Shown here piece by piece: positions 6,855 to 15,843 of a stretch of DNA of 44,001 bases. This stretch comes from Sedimenticola hydrogenitrophicus. Lineage in GTDB: Bacteria; Pseudomonadota; Gammaproteobacteria; Chromatiales; Chromatiaceae. The notes under the pieces are model-generated. The model saw nothing but the letters and a program-made list of their open reading frames with translations, was not told where the DNA came from and did no database searches. Each line of letters opens with the position of its first letter. The first letter of the stretch is position 1. The stretch spans positions 1-44,001 of the forward strand of contig NZ_JAQGEI010000043.1 in assembly GCF_029017505.1 (NCBI RefSeq), written 5' to 3'. Made by a program: the position numbers and the translations under genes.

Positions 6855-7826
6855 TTACTTCATCACCGTTTCCCGTTTCAGATCATCGGGGGTGTCGAAG
6901 CTCTTGTCCGGACCCGCGGAGATCACCCGATACTTCCCGGGCTCCGGTTCGAACCGCAGCGCGGTACCCCAGCCATCCAGCATCTCCTGCTGGCCGATGT
7001 CCAGATCCTGCTGCAACCGCTCCAGGGTCACCTGGGCGGGATTGAATCCGGAACCGTACTGAATCATCCACACCTTGATGGAGCGATTCAGCTGCTCCAG
7101 CCGGCGACCGGTCTCGGCCCGTCGGAGGTCGGCGGGAGTGGCCGGGATAACCGGCGTCGCGGTGGCGACGGGCGCCGACGACTCATTCCACATCAGCCAG
7201 AGCACCGCGACGGCGGCCACGCCGAGCAGACCGGCGAGCAGGACCAGACGCAGGCGCTTCTCCCGGAATGCCCTGTCGTGGGTCTCGACCGTGGTGCTCC
7301 GTTGAAAAAAAGTGCCGACATTCTCCGAGTCATCGTCCGATTTGTAGGCGGAGCGCCTGATTGCCGGGGTTGCCAGTACGATATCCTCATCGGCCGCTTC
7401 GGGACTGACCGTGGAGAGGGGACGGGTGCGCTCGTCATCCGCGGCCAGTTCAGGTCGGCCCGGCACCCGGGAGGCCTCAGGGGACGCCTCAGGGGATACC
7501 TCCGGGGGTGCGACCGGGTCCGGCTGGGCGGATGCTGCGGTGCTGCCGGACGCCCGCCCGGACGGTTTCGCCTCCCCCAGCTTGGCGAGGGGGCCGCTGG
7601 GTTCGATGGAACATTCGGCACCGCGCGCCCTGACCTTCTCCAGCAGCCGCTCCGCCTTCGACTTCTCCAGCGTCTTATTGATCCTGAAGCGGCTCCCCTG
7701 GATCAGATGACCCGCTTGATCCAGGGGAATCTTGAGCAACTGGGCAAGCGATTGCTGCACCTCATGGTGTTTGAATCCCTTGCGCAATTTGCCGCTGAAT
7801 ACGAGTCGATAATTCGGAGTAGCCAT
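6855..7826 (-). CDS. Membrane protein with GspG-like C-terminal domain, function unknown
   Basis: This 323-residue protein has four parts. Residues 1-75 form a small domain (YRLVFSGKLRKGF... RARGAECSIE), a type found at the N terminus of various gammaproteobacterial membrane proteins. Residues 76-190 are a Pro/Ala/Glu-rich linker. One membrane helix lies at about 193-213 (LVLLAGLLGVAAVAVLWLMW). The C-terminal domain ends in DGWGTALRF (284-292) and SAGPDKSFDTPDDL (303-316). That ending closely resembles the calcium-site region of type II secretion pseudopilin GspG. The TM orientation suggests the GspG-like part is periplasmic. It is convergent with crp. A sensing or scaffold role is possible, but nothing fixes it. 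Confidence 0.75.
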   Translation of the reverse strand: MATPNYRLVFSGKLRKGFKHHEVQQSLAQLLKIPLDQAGHLIQGSRFRINKTLEKSKAERLLEKVRARGAECSIEPSGPLAKLGEAKPSGRASGSTAASAQPDPVAPPEVSPEASPEASRVPGRPELAADDERTRPLSTVSPEAADEDIVLATPAIRRSAYKSDDDSENVGTFFQRSTTVETHDRAFREKRLRLVLLAGLLGVAAVAVLWLMWNESSAPVATATPVIPATPADLRRAETGRRLEQLNRSIKVWMIQYGSGFNPAQVTLERLQQDLDIGQQEMLDGWGTALRFEPEPGKYRVISAGPDKSFDTPDDLKRETVMK

Positions 7827-8270
7827 TGTTCTGGTTGTTACCGATAGCGGGAAAAGGACCGGTTAAGGGCTCGCTCAAGAATAATTTCGCAGTACCGAGG
7901 GCGTAACTGGGCCACGCTGGCAAGGCACGCTTTGCAGGCAATGGCCGTTCCCTTGGCAAAAAGCGTAACGCAGCCAGCGGGGTCCAGTTGCGACCGAATA
8001 CCGAAACTTATTTTTGCGCGAGCCCTAAGGCTAGCACAAGCCATCGAAGCGGCGCCACCACCCCAGCACCCGGCGGGGAACAGCCTCTATCCCCACCCCA
8101 GCAGCCTCTGTGGCTGCCGGCGACCAAATCGATTTGACGAATCCCTATCCCGACGGGAGCAGTCGCGGTAGGATAAAAGCAGCCAGGGCCAACACCATAA
8201 GCCGTTAAAATACAACTTAAATCAACTGAATTTATAGGCCCAGTAACTTACTCTATGGACCGCTAACCAG
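7827..8270. other. Divergent intergenic region containing a 159-bp mobile repeat
   Basis: The 444-bp gap lies between the divergent GspG-like membrane protein and the RND adaptor gene. The left part (7867-8025) is a 159-bp repeat listed separately. The rest (8026-8270) has no supported gene. The region just before the RND adaptor becomes AT-rich (about 8195-8265), which fits a promoter, but no convincing hexamer pair or operator was identified. Confidence 0.6.
7867..8025 (+). mobile_element. 159-bp MITE, family A copy 1
   Basis: The element begins GGGCTCGCTCAAGAATAA and ends TTATTTTTGCGCGAGCCC, which are imperfect terminal inverted repeats. It is flanked by TAA on both sides, consistent with a 3-bp target duplication. 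The two halves are similar over much of their length when one is reverse-complemented, so the whole could fold as a long hairpin. Copies of identical length occur at 24313-24471 and 25314-25472. It has no transposase gene and must be moved in trans. Confidence 0.85.
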
Positions 8271-9356
8271 ATGAAGAAAAACGGATCCCGGATGCGACAT
8301 TTCAGTCTCACTCTATTACTGCTTGTCACCGCCCCCTTCTCCCCGCTGCCGGCCGCGGAAACCCTGGCCACCGGCAGCGCCCGACTGACCGACATCCCGC
8401 GCGAATACCGGCTGGACGGGGTGGTCGAGGCGACCAACCAGTCCACCATCTCGGCCCAGACCAGCGGCCAGGTGGTGGAGATCCGGGTGGACGTGGATGA
8501 CTTTGTCGAACAGGGGGCGGTGATCATCCGCCTCAAGGATACCGAGCAGCGCGCCCGGCTGGAGCAGGCCGAGGCCGACCTGCGGGCCGCCAATGCGGTC
8601 GTGCAGGAGGCCAGCCGGGATTATGAGCGGACCCGGGAGATCTTCCAGCGCAAGCTGGTGGCGCAGTCGGCGATGGACAAGGCGACCGCCAACCTGCAGG
8701 CGTCCCGCGCCCGCCAGGAGGCCGCCAGCGCCGCCCTGGACCAGGCCAGGGAACAGCTGGAATATACCCGCATCCGCGCCCCCTATGCCGGCATCGTCAC
8801 CGAACGCCTGATCGAGACCGGCGAGACCGCCGCGCCGGGTCAACGACTGATCAGCGGCATCTCACTGGAGCAGCTGCGGGTCTCGGTCGATGTCCCTCAG
8901 AGCCTGATCCCGAGCATCCGCGAGCAGGCCCGGGCGCGGGTACTGCTGCCGGATGGCAGCGCGGTGGAGTCCACCGACCTCACCGTCTTCCCGTTTGCCG
9001 ATCCGGCCAGCGGCACCTTCCGGGTGCGACTGCAGCTCCCCACCGGCGTAGCGGGTCTGTTCCCCGGCATGCTGGTGAAGACCCGTTTCGAGATCGGCAC
9101 CATGCAGCAGCTGCTGATCCCCGCCGCCAGCGTGGTCTACCGCAGTGAAGTGACCGCGGTCTATGTGGTGGATGAGGCGCAGCGACTCTCGCTGCGCCAT
9201 ATCCAGACCGGCCATAAACGCAACGGCGACATGATCGCGGTGCTCTCCGGCCTGGAAGAGGGCGAACGGGTAGCCCTCGACCCGGTCGAGGCGGGGAGCC
9301 GGCTGAAACTGCAGCCGCCCGGGCATCCCCCGGCCACGGGACCGGCCGATGAGTAG
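8271..9356 (+). CDS. RND efflux periplasmic adaptor (membrane fusion protein)
   Basis: This 361-residue protein links an inner-membrane RND pump to an outer-membrane channel. A signal sequence (HFSLTLLLLVTAPFSPLPAA) is followed by the adaptor architecture: a beta-barrel/lipoyl half (VVEATNQSTISAQTSGQVVE, GDKV-like DDFVEQGAVI), a coiled-coil hairpin rich in Ala, Glu and Arg (about 100-165), the second lipoyl half (RIRAPYAGIVTERLIETGET) and C-terminal barrel domains. ATG at 8271 has no clear Shine-Dalgarno. ATG at codon 8 (8292) would give a more typical signal peptide. The stop overlaps the pump start by 8 bp, so translation is coupled. No outer-membrane factor is encoded alongside. Lack of an N-terminal cysteine suggests it is not a lipoprotein. 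Confidence 0.92.
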   Translation: MKKNGSRMRHFSLTLLLLVTAPFSPLPAAETLATGSARLTDIPREYRLDGVVEATNQSTISAQTSGQVVEIRVDVDDFVEQGAVIIRLKDTEQRARLEQAEADLRAANAVVQEASRDYERTREIFQRKLVAQSAMDKATANLQASRARQEAASAALDQAREQLEYTRIRAPYAGIVTERLIETGETAAPGQRLISGISLEQLRVSVDVPQSLIPSIREQARARVLLPDGSAVESTDLTVFPFADPASGTFRVRLQLPTGVAGLFPGMLVKTRFEIGTMQQLLIPAASVVYRSEVTAVYVVDEAQRLSLRHIQTGHKRNGDMIAVLSGLEEGERVALDPVEAGSRLKLQPPGHPPATGPADE

Positions 9357-12300
9357 GCTGGGTATCTCGGGCCGCATTGCCGAGCGCTTCCTCTCCACCG
9401 AGATCACCCCCCTGCTGGCCCTGGTGGGGCTGCTGCTGGGGCTGTTCGCCATCCTGGTGACCCCGCGGGAGGAGGAGCCGCAGATCAACGTCACCTTTGC
9501 CAACGTATTCATCCCGTTTCCCGGCGCCAGCGCCACGGAGATCGAAAACCTGGTGGCCACCCCGGCCGAACAGGTGCTCTCGGAGATCGAGGAGATCAAG
9601 CATATCTACTCCGTCTCCAGTCCGGGCATGGCCACGCTCACCCTGCAGTACCAGGTGGGGGTGGATCGCACCGACGCCATCGTGCGCCTCTACAACAAGG
9701 TCTTCTCCAACCAGGACTGGCTGCCGCCCAACCTGGAGGTGGGGCAGCCGATCATCAAACCCAAGGGGATCGACGATGTGCCCATCGTCACCCTGACGCT
9801 GCGCTCGGACGACCCGCAAACCGGCGCCTATGAGCTGGGTCAGGTGGCCCATGCCATCGAGGCGGAACTGAAACGGGTGCCGGGGACCCGGGATATCTAC
9901 ACCATCGGCGCGCCCACCCGGTTGGTGAGCGTGCGGCTCGACCCGGAGGCCCTGGCCGGCTACCGCATCGACCTCAACCAGTTGCGCCAGAGCCTGCAGG
10001 CGGGCAACAGCGTGCGCGATGACCTGACCATCACCCGCGACAACCGGGAGATCCTGGTGCAGGCCGGCAGCTTCCTCACCCACAGCGAGGAGGTCGGTGA
10101 CCTGGTGGTGGCCAGCCATGCCGGCCGGCCGGTATTCCTGCGCGACGTGGCCGAGATCCGCCAGGGCCCGGACACACCGGACCAGTACGTCTGGCTGGGC
10201 GCCGGCCCCGGCGCGGCCGCCAAGCAGTTGACCCTGGAGGGCACCGCCCCGGCGGTCACCATCGCCATTGCCAAGAAGCCCGGCACCAACGCGGTGGATA
10301 TCGCCAACGCGGTGATCCAGCGCTTCGACCAGCTGAAGGGCACCTTCATCCCCAGCGACATCAAGGCCACCGTCACGCGCAATTACGGCGAGACCGCCGA
10401 CACCAAGGCGAAACAGCTGATCAGCAAGCTGATCTTCGCCACCCTCTCGGTGGTGCTACTGGTGCTGATTGCCCTGGGCTGGCGTGAATCCCTGATTGTC
10501 GGCGCGGCCGTGGTGGTGACCCTGGCCATTACCCTGTTCGCCTCCTGGGCCTGGGGCTTCACCCTCAACCGGGTATCCCTGTTTGCCCTGATCTTCTCCA
10601 TCGGCATCCTGGTGGACGACGCCATCGTGGTGGTGGAGAACATCCATCGCCACCTGGCGATGGGCAGCCGCAACCTGTTGCAGGCAATCCCCGCCGCCGT
10701 GGACGAGGTGGGCGGGCCCACCATCCTGGCCACCTTCACGGTGATCGCGGCGCTGCTGCCGATGGCCTTCGTCACCGGGCTGATGGGGCCCTACATGAGC
10801 CCGATCCCGATCAACGCCAGCCTCGGCATGCTGATCTCCCTGGCAGTGGCCTTCATCTTCACCCCCTGGCTCACCCACAAGATACTGGGCCGCTCCAGCC
10901 ACCAGGATCACCAACCGCCGGCGGGCGGCCCGGCCAACCCGCTGATGCAGCGGGTCTTCAACCGCATCATGCCGCCGTTCCTCGCCGGTGGCCGGGGACG
11001 GGCGATGCGCTGGCTGCTGCTGGCGTCGGTGCTGGTGCTGATCGCCGGCTCGTTTGCCCTGGTGGCGAACCAGGCGGTGGTGCTGAAGATGCTGCCGTTC
11101 GACAACAAATCGGAGTTCCAGGTGATGCTCGACATGCCGGAGGGCACCAGCCTGGAGCGGACCGCCCAGGTGCTCGACAGCATGGGGCGCTATCTCGGCG
11201 GCGTGCCGGAAGTGACCGACTACCAGGTCTATGCCGGCACCTCCGCGCCGATCAGTTTCAACGGCCTGGTGCGGCAGTATTACCTGCGCCGCGGCGCCCA
11301 CCTGGGGGACATCCAGGTCAACCTGGTGGACAAGGGATTGCGTGAGCGCAAGAGCCACGAGGTGGCCCTGGCGGTGCGCGACCCGCTGCAGGCGATCGCC
11401 CGCCGCTTCGACGGCAACGCCAAGATCGTGGAACTGCCCCCCGGGCCGCCGGTTCAGGCCCCCCTGGTGGCCGAGGTCTACGGCATCGACTATGACGGAC
11501 AGATCCGCGAGGCCAAGGCACTGCGTGAGCTGTTTGAGACCACGCCCGATGTGATCGATGTGGACGACTCGGTGGAGTACCCCTCGGAGAAGATCATCCT
11601 GCAGGTGGACCGTGTCAAGGCGGCCCGGCTCGGCGTTGCCCAGGCGGAGATCACCCGCACCCTGGGGATGCTGCTGACCGGTGAGGACGTCAGTTACCTG
11701 CACGGCGAGAATCTCAAATATGCCGTGCCGATCCGGGTCGAACTCCACCCCGGAGACAAAACCGACATCACCCAGTTGCTGACCTTGCGACTCCAGGGGG
11801 CAGCGGGTAACTGGATCCCCCTGTCGGAAATCGTCACCCCGCTGCAGGGCCGGCGTGCCCACGCCATCCAGCACAAGGATCTGTTGCCGGTGGTCTATGT
11901 GACCGGGGACATGGCCGGCGTGACCGACAGCCCGCTGTATGGACTGTTCGCCATCGCCGAGCGGCTGAAGAACGCGGATGGGCTGGAGCAGTGGTTCCTC
12001 AGCCAGCCGCAGAACCCCTACGAGTACAGCCTGAAGTGGGACGGCGAGTGGCAGATCACCTATGAGACCTTCCGCGACATGGGCATCGCCTACTCGGTGG
12101 GCCTGCTGCTGATCTATCTGCTGGTGGTGGCCCAGTTCCGCTCCTACCTGGTCCCGCTGGTGATCATGGCCCCGATACCGCTGACCCTGATCGGCATACT
12201 GCCGGGCCACGCCCTGCTGGATCGCCAGTTCACCGCCACCTCGATGATCGGCATGATCGCCCTGGCCGGGATCATCGTGCGCAACTCCATCCTGCTGGTG

Positions 12301-12567
12301 GACTTCATCAATCAGCAGGTACGGGAAGGGATGGCGCTGAGCGAGGCGGTGGTACTGTCGGCGGTGGTGCGGGCCAAACCGATCATCCTCACCGCCCTGG
12401 CGGCGATGGCCGGGGCCTTCTTCATCCTGGATGATCCGATCTTCAGCGGCCTGGCGGTCTCCCTGATCTTCGGGCTGCTGGTCTCCACCCTGTTGACCCT
12501 GGTGGTGATCCCGGTGGTCTACTACGCGGCGATGCAGAACCGGATCGAGCGGATTACCAGCGGGTAA
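9349..12567 (+). CDS. RND-family efflux permease
   Basis: This 1072-residue inner-membrane proton-driven pump has a full-length RND layout: a first membrane helix, a large periplasmic loop (about 40-355), a helix block, a second loop and a final helix block. TM4 carries the proton-relay pair Asp423-Asp424 (SIGILVDDAIVVVENIHRH). TM10 has GIIVRNSILLVDF, where AcrB has lysine 940 and this protein has arginine, a substitution common in non-AcrB branches. It overlaps its adaptor gene. The substrate cannot be inferred: no heavy-metal signature or regulator is next to it, and the drug-efflux branch (HAE) is only a guess. Confidence 0.93.
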   Translation: MSRLGISGRIAERFLSTEITPLLALVGLLLGLFAILVTPREEEPQINVTFANVFIPFPGASATEIENLVATPAEQVLSEIEEIKHIYSVSSPGMATLTLQYQVGVDRTDAIVRLYNKVFSNQDWLPPNLEVGQPIIKPKGIDDVPIVTLTLRSDDPQTGAYELGQVAHAIEAELKRVPGTRDIYTIGAPTRLVSVRLDPEALAGYRIDLNQLRQSLQAGNSVRDDLTITRDNREILVQAGSFLTHSEEVGDLVVASHAGRPVFLRDVAEIRQGPDTPDQYVWLGAGPGAAAKQLTLEGTAPAVTIAIAKKPGTNAVDIANAVIQRFDQLKGTFIPSDIKATVTRNYGETADTKAKQLISKLIFATLSVVLLVLIALGWRESLIVGAAVVVTLAITLFASWAWGFTLNRVSLFALIFSIGILVDDAIVVVENIHRHLAMGSRNLLQAIPAAVDEVGGPTILATFTVIAALLPMAFVTGLMGPYMSPIPINASLGMLISLAVAFIFTPWLTHKILGRSSHQDHQPPAGGPANPLMQRVFNRIMPPFLAGGRGRAMRWLLLASVLVLIAGSFALVANQAVVLKMLPFDNKSEFQVMLDMPEGTSLERTAQVLDSMGRYLGGVPEVTDYQVYAGTSAPISFNGLVRQYYLRRGAHLGDIQVNLVDKGLRERKSHEVALAVRDPLQAIARRFDGNAKIVELPPGPPVQAPLVAEVYGIDYDGQIREAKALRELFETTPDVIDVDDSVEYPSEKIILQVDRVKAARLGVAQAEITRTLGMLLTGEDVSYLHGENLKYAVPIRVELHPGDKTDITQLLTLRLQGAAGNWIPLSEIVTPLQGRRAHAIQHKDLLPVVYVTGDMAGVTDSPLYGLFAIAERLKNADGLEQWFLSQPQNPYEYSLKWDGEWQITYETFRDMGIAYSVGLLLIYLLVVAQFRSYLVPLVIMAPIPLTLIGILPGHALLDRQFTATSMIGMIALAGIIVRNSILLVDFINQQVREGMALSEAVVLSAVVRAKPIILTALAAMAGAFFILDDPIFSGLAVSLIFGLLVSTLLTLVVIPVVYYAAMQNRIERITSG

Positions 12568-12585
12568 AGCGGTTTCTTTCCTGCC

Positions 12586-12611
12586 GTAGGGGCAGGCCCC
12601 CGTGCCTGCCC
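12586..12611. repeat. REP-like palindrome, GTAGGGGCAGGC type
   Basis: GTAGGGGCAGGCCCCCGTGC followed by CTGCCC forms a GGGCAGGC/GCCTGCCC hairpin. Closely similar units occur at 16625-16650, 21125-21196 and 31095-31120. It lies 19 bp past the RND pump stop and could stabilise or end that mRNA. Confidence 0.75.
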
Positions 12612-12638
12612 GGCCCTGAGAATAGCCGGGGTCGCGTT

Positions 12639-12674
12639 CGTTAAGGGGTCGTTAAGGGGTCAGACCCCTTAACG
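12639..12674. repeat. TTAAGGGGTC direct and inverted repeat
   Basis: CGTTAAGGGGTC occurs twice in direct orientation (12639-12650 and 12650-12661, sharing one base), followed by its exact reverse complement GACCCCTTAACG (12663-12674). The result is a 12-bp perfect stem with a single unpaired A. It sits between convergent genes and may act as a transcript end, although there is no long T run. The same TTAAGGGGTCAG core is tandemly repeated at 43901-44001. Confidence 0.75.
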
Positions 12675-12685
12675 CCTGTGTCTAT

Positions 12686-13885
12686 TCATCCCACCAGCCG
12701 GTCGAAGATGCGGAAACCGGCCACATAGGTGCCGACGGCCGAGCCCAGGGTGCTGAACAGAAACACCAGCAGGGTACGGGAGACCCGGTTGCGCCACCAG
12801 CCGCGCACCTGGGTGGTATCGTGCTTGAGACGGGAAAAATCCCCCACCTGCGGTTTGCGCAGATAGAGTTCCGCCGCCGCGGTCACCATGCCGGCCCCAA
12901 CCGTGGGATTGAGCGAGGTGATCGGCGCCGCAACAAACGCGGTGAGGATGGTCAGGGGATGTCCCGTGGCGATCAGCGCACCCAGCGCCGACAGCGCGCC
13001 ATTGATCAGCACCCAGTCCATCACCAGCTGCCAGCCCAGCTCCGGGCTGCGCAGGAAGCCAATGACGAAGCCGCTGATCACCAGCGCCACGATCAGCCAG
13101 GGGATCAGCCGCGGCCAGCGGCTGGGGGTGGGCAGGTGATCCAGCTTCTCGATCACCCGGGCCGGCCGCTCCATGCCGCTATCCAGGTAGGCGCGGATAC
13201 CCTTCAGGTGGCCGGCACCAACCACCGCCAGCACCCGTTCCGGGGACTGCTCCTGCAACTCCTGCAGCAGTCGTGCCGCCATGTAGCGGTCCCGTTCATC
13301 GATCAGCGGCGTGAACAGGTCCTTGCGGTCCTCGGCGAACTCGGCAAATGTGTGTTCCAGCACATCACCCTCTTTCAGCCCCTCGATATCCGCCTCGCTC
13401 ACCTCGTCCCGGGAGATCAGGCTGCCCAGCAGGCCGGCAAACAGGCCGAAGCGCTTCCACCAGGGCACGTTGTGCAGCACCCGTCGCAGGGTCACGCCGA
13501 TCTCGCGGTCGATCAGCAGCACCGGCTTGTGATGCGCCTGGGCATGGCGGATCGCCGCCAACTGTTCCGCCCCCGGCTCGATGTCAAACTGCTCGGCCAG
13601 GCGCTGCTGATAGGCGCCCAGGGCCAGGTTGGCCGCCACCATGCTGACCTTGCCTTCCCGCACCACCTTGAACAGGTCCATGCGGGCAAGGGCATCGGGA
13701 TCGAGGATGGCATGGTAGCGACTGGGGCAGAGCTCCACCGCCACCGCGTCATAGGTGCCGCTGTCGAGCAGCTCCCTGACCTTGTCCGCACTGGCGCGCG
13801 AGACGTGGGCGGTCCCCAGCAAAGTGACTTGGCTGTTGCCGATCCGGACCTCGAACAGAGGCTCCTGTTCCACGCTTTCTGACAT
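12686..13885 (-). CDS. TraB/PrgY-family membrane protein
   Basis: This 399-residue protein has an N-terminal soluble TraB-type domain and a C-terminal membrane domain. Family landmarks are VTLLGTAHVSRAS, DAVAVELCPSRY, PVLLIDREIGVTLRR and the late VVGAGHLKGI. The conserved Gly-His and Glu residues are thought to form a metalloprotease-like site in TraB/Tiki proteins. Hydrophobic segments start around residue 250 (LIPWLIVALVISGFVIGF) and continue to the C terminus. The start is ATG at 13885, 9 bp after AAAGGAG; the preceding TTG codon is a poor alternative. Enterococcal TraB limits pheromone activity, but in proteobacteria the role is unknown. Confidence 0.88.
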   Translation of the reverse strand: MSESVEQEPLFEVRIGNSQVTLLGTAHVSRASADKVRELLDSGTYDAVAVELCPSRYHAILDPDALARMDLFKVVREGKVSMVAANLALGAYQQRLAEQFDIEPGAEQLAAIRHAQAHHKPVLLIDREIGVTLRRVLHNVPWWKRFGLFAGLLGSLISRDEVSEADIEGLKEGDVLEHTFAEFAEDRKDLFTPLIDERDRYMAARLLQELQEQSPERVLAVVGAGHLKGIRAYLDSGMERPARVIEKLDHLPTPSRWPRLIPWLIVALVISGFVIGFLRSPELGWQLVMDWVLINGALSALGALIATGHPLTILTAFVAAPITSLNPTVGAGMVTAAAELYLRKPQVGDFSRLKHDTTQVRGWWRNRVSRTLLVFLFSTLGSAVGTYVAGFRIFDRLVG

Positions 13886-14318
13886 CAATCTGGCTCCTTT
13901 CTAGGCGGTGCATCATATCTGTTCAACCCCGCTTTGTCTTTCCCGATCAGCCGGGGCAGCGGGATCGCCGGCGGCCGAGCGGGCCGCCAATCGGGTGATC
14001 ATTTCGCCATTGAGGCCGGCCCGACGCCGACCCTTTGCAGCCACATAGCGCCCACCCGTTCGCATCAGGCGAAAACGAATCGGTGTATAAGGGTCGCGGT
14101 GAAAATAAATCATCCCAAGATCGCACAGCAATCGGTCTGCTCACAAGGCGTGCAAAGGGGCGCAAAGCTGGCCTATGCAACCCTTTGCACAACGCCGTGA
14201 GCGGGCCGAGGGCGAAGCGAGATGGAATGATTTATTTTTTCCGCGGCCCTAACACCGCCTGCGTACAATTTTTCACTGATCCGGGTTACACTGCCGGCAC
14301 TGAATTAAGGAGCGAAGA
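13886..14318. other. Divergent intergenic region with a family B 159-bp repeat
   Basis: The 433-bp gap lies between the divergent TraB-family gene and the lipoprotein operon. A 159-bp mobile repeat occupies 14091-14249. To its left (13905-14090) is GC-rich sequence open on the minus strand for about 57 codons (YTPIRFRLMRTGGRYVAAKG and on). It has no own start, since the only ATG comes from the repeat, and I recognise no family. To the right, the lipoprotein promoter should lie in 14250-14310, and AAGGAGCG (14307-14314) is the ribosome-binding site. Confidence 0.55.
14091..14249. mobile_element. 159-bp MITE, family B
   Basis: The ends GGGTCGCGGTGAAAATAAAT and (reverse complement of the right end) GGGCCGCGGAAAAAATAAAT are near-perfect inverted repeats that extend further into CATCCCA/CATTCCA. 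TAA flanks both sides, a 3-bp target duplication. Length is 159 bp, identical to the three family A copies, and the ends resemble family A (GGGCTCGCGCAAAAATAA). Family A and B are therefore probably served by related transposases. There is no transposase gene. Confidence 0.82.
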
Positions 14319-14735
14319 ATGACCGGAACCGTCCTCAGAACCGTTGGGCTTATGGCAATCCTGATCTTGCTGACGGGATGCAAGACCCTAAACCTGATGC
14401 AGGATAAAAAGGAGGAGACGCTGCAGGACCGGCTGAAGGCCTACCAGTCGACCGTGCGTTGGGGCTATCCGGGACAGGCGTACAACTTCCTGCGCAAGGA
14501 CATTGCCGCCCAGACCCCGGTCCCGACCAATCTGGGCAATGTCAGGGTCACCGACTACAAGGTGATCCGGCTGCCGGATCTGGTGTCGGAAAACCAGGCG
14601 ACCCAGACCGCCGTCATCGGCTTCATTTTCGATGACCGCCAGGTGGAAAAGACCGTCCATGACCAGCAGCTCTGGGAGTACGACCCCGAGGCCGAAACCT
14701 GGTTCCGCATCAACCCGATCCCCGAGTACCGCTGA
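14319..14735 (+). CDS. Predicted lipoprotein, function unknown
   Basis: This 138-residue protein has a classic lipoprotein signal peptide: a short basic start, hydrophobic VGLMAILILL, then the lipobox LTGC with Cys21 as the lipidated residue. The mature part is small and contains YQSTVRWGYPGQAYNFLRKD and a C-terminal beta-rich segment ending WFRINPIPEYR. This layout resembles many uncharacterised gammaproteobacterial lipoproteins with an NTF2-like or DUF4440-like body, but I cannot assign a domain. Its stop overlaps the next start (TGATG), so it is translationally coupled to the permease gene. Confidence 0.8.
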   Translation: MTGTVLRTVGLMAILILLTGCKTLNLMQDKKEETLQDRLKAYQSTVRWGYPGQAYNFLRKDIAAQTPVPTNLGNVRVTDYKVIRLPDLVSENQATQTAVIGFIFDDRQVEKTVHDQQLWEYDPEAETWFRINPIPEYR

Positions 14736-15838
14736 TGGCGAAAACCCACCGACCGGCCAACGGCGGGCGCGTGCTGCTGATTACGGCGGCCTTCGTCATC
14801 GTGGTGGCCGGGATGCGCGAGGCCCAGGGCATCCTGGTGCCGTTCCTGCTCTCCGGGTTTATCGCCATCATCGCCGCCCCGGCGCTGTTCTTTCTGCGCG
14901 CCTACCGGGTGCCGTCGGTGATCGCCATCATCCTGGTGATCCTGGCGATCGCCTCCAGCGGCCTGTTACTGGGGGTGCTGGTGGGCGCCGCGGTGGACGA
15001 CTTCTCCTCCCAGCTGCCCGTCTATCAGGCCAAGCTCAAGGTACTGACCGGCGCCGCACTGCAGTGGTTGTCGGGACTGGGGGTGCCACTGCCGGAACAG
15101 ACCTTCTCCAAGCTGCTCGACCCGGCCAGGGCGATGTCCATGGCGGCACAGGGGCTGAGCAGCCTGGGCGGGCTGCTGACCAACACCTTCCTGATCCTGC
15201 TCACGGTGGTATTCATCCTGCTGGAGGCCTCCAGCTTCCCGGGCAAACTGCACCGCATCCTCGCCAACCCGGAGCAGTCGGTCCCCCACTTCGACCAGTT
15301 CCTCGACAACATCAAGCGCTACATGGTGATCAAGACCGCCACCAGCCTGCTCACCGGCGCCATCATCTACCTCTGGCTATTGGTGGTCGGGGTGGACTAC
15401 CCGGTGCTGTGGGGGGTGATCGCCTTCTTCCTCAATTTCGTGCCCAATATCGGCTCCATTATCGCCGCCATTCCCGCCCTGCTGCTGGCACTGGTGCAGC
15501 TGGGGCCGGGCGGCACCGCCTGGGCGGCGCTCGGTTATCTGCTGGCCAACAATCTGGTGGGCAACGTGATCGAGCCGCGCTTCATGGGCAAGGGACTGGG
15601 GCTCTCCAGTCTGGTGGTGTTCCTCTCCCTGGTGTTCTGGGGCTGGGTCCTGGGGACCGTCGGCATGTTCCTCTCCGTGCCCCTGACCATGACCATCAAG
15701 ATCGCCCTGGACAGCAACGACGACACCCGCTGGCTGGCGATCCTGCTCGGCCCCGAGGTCGAGGATGAGCCTGACCAACCGAAACCGGGGGGCCTGCTGC
15801 GCTGGCGGCTGCCCCAGAAACCAGAGCCCGACGAGTAG
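14735..15838 (+). CDS. AI-2E/PerM-family permease
   Basis: This 367-residue integral membrane protein belongs to the AI-2E transporter (PerM/YdiK) family. It has N-terminal helices (VLLITAAFVIVVAG, LVPFLLSGFIAIIAAPALFFL), a central amphipathic region, and the conserved C-terminal helix block. That block includes GVIAFFLNFVPNIGSIIAAI and NNLVGNVIEPRFMGKGLGLS, the family's most conserved stretch. Only one member (TqsA) has been linked to autoinducer export, and others act in Na+/H+ exchange, so the substrate is open. It overlaps the lipoprotein stop and is followed closely by a hypothetical gene, making a three-gene operon. Confidence 0.92.
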   Translation: MAKTHRPANGGRVLLITAAFVIVVAGMREAQGILVPFLLSGFIAIIAAPALFFLRAYRVPSVIAIILVILAIASSGLLLGVLVGAAVDDFSSQLPVYQAKLKVLTGAALQWLSGLGVPLPEQTFSKLLDPARAMSMAAQGLSSLGGLLTNTFLILLTVVFILLEASSFPGKLHRILANPEQSVPHFDQFLDNIKRYMVIKTATSLLTGAIIYLWLLVVGVDYPVLWGVIAFFLNFVPNIGSIIAAIPALLLALVQLGPGGTAWAALGYLLANNLVGNVIEPRFMGKGLGLSSLVVFLSLVFWGWVLGTVGMFLSVPLTMTIKIALDSNDDTRWLAILLGPEVEDEPDQPKPGGLLRWRLPQKPEPDE

Positions 15839-15843
15839 CAGCT

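Noticed and set aside
10456..12210. 584-codon open frame antisense to the RND pump
   Set aside because: The pump sequence is intact on the plus strand; the antisense product is Gln/His/Gly-rich and unrecognisable.
13913..14090. Possible remnant gene on the minus strand (YTPIRFRLMRTGG...)
   Set aside because: The only start codon comes from the adjacent 159-bp repeat, and no family is recognised. It may be a chance open frame in GC-rich DNA.
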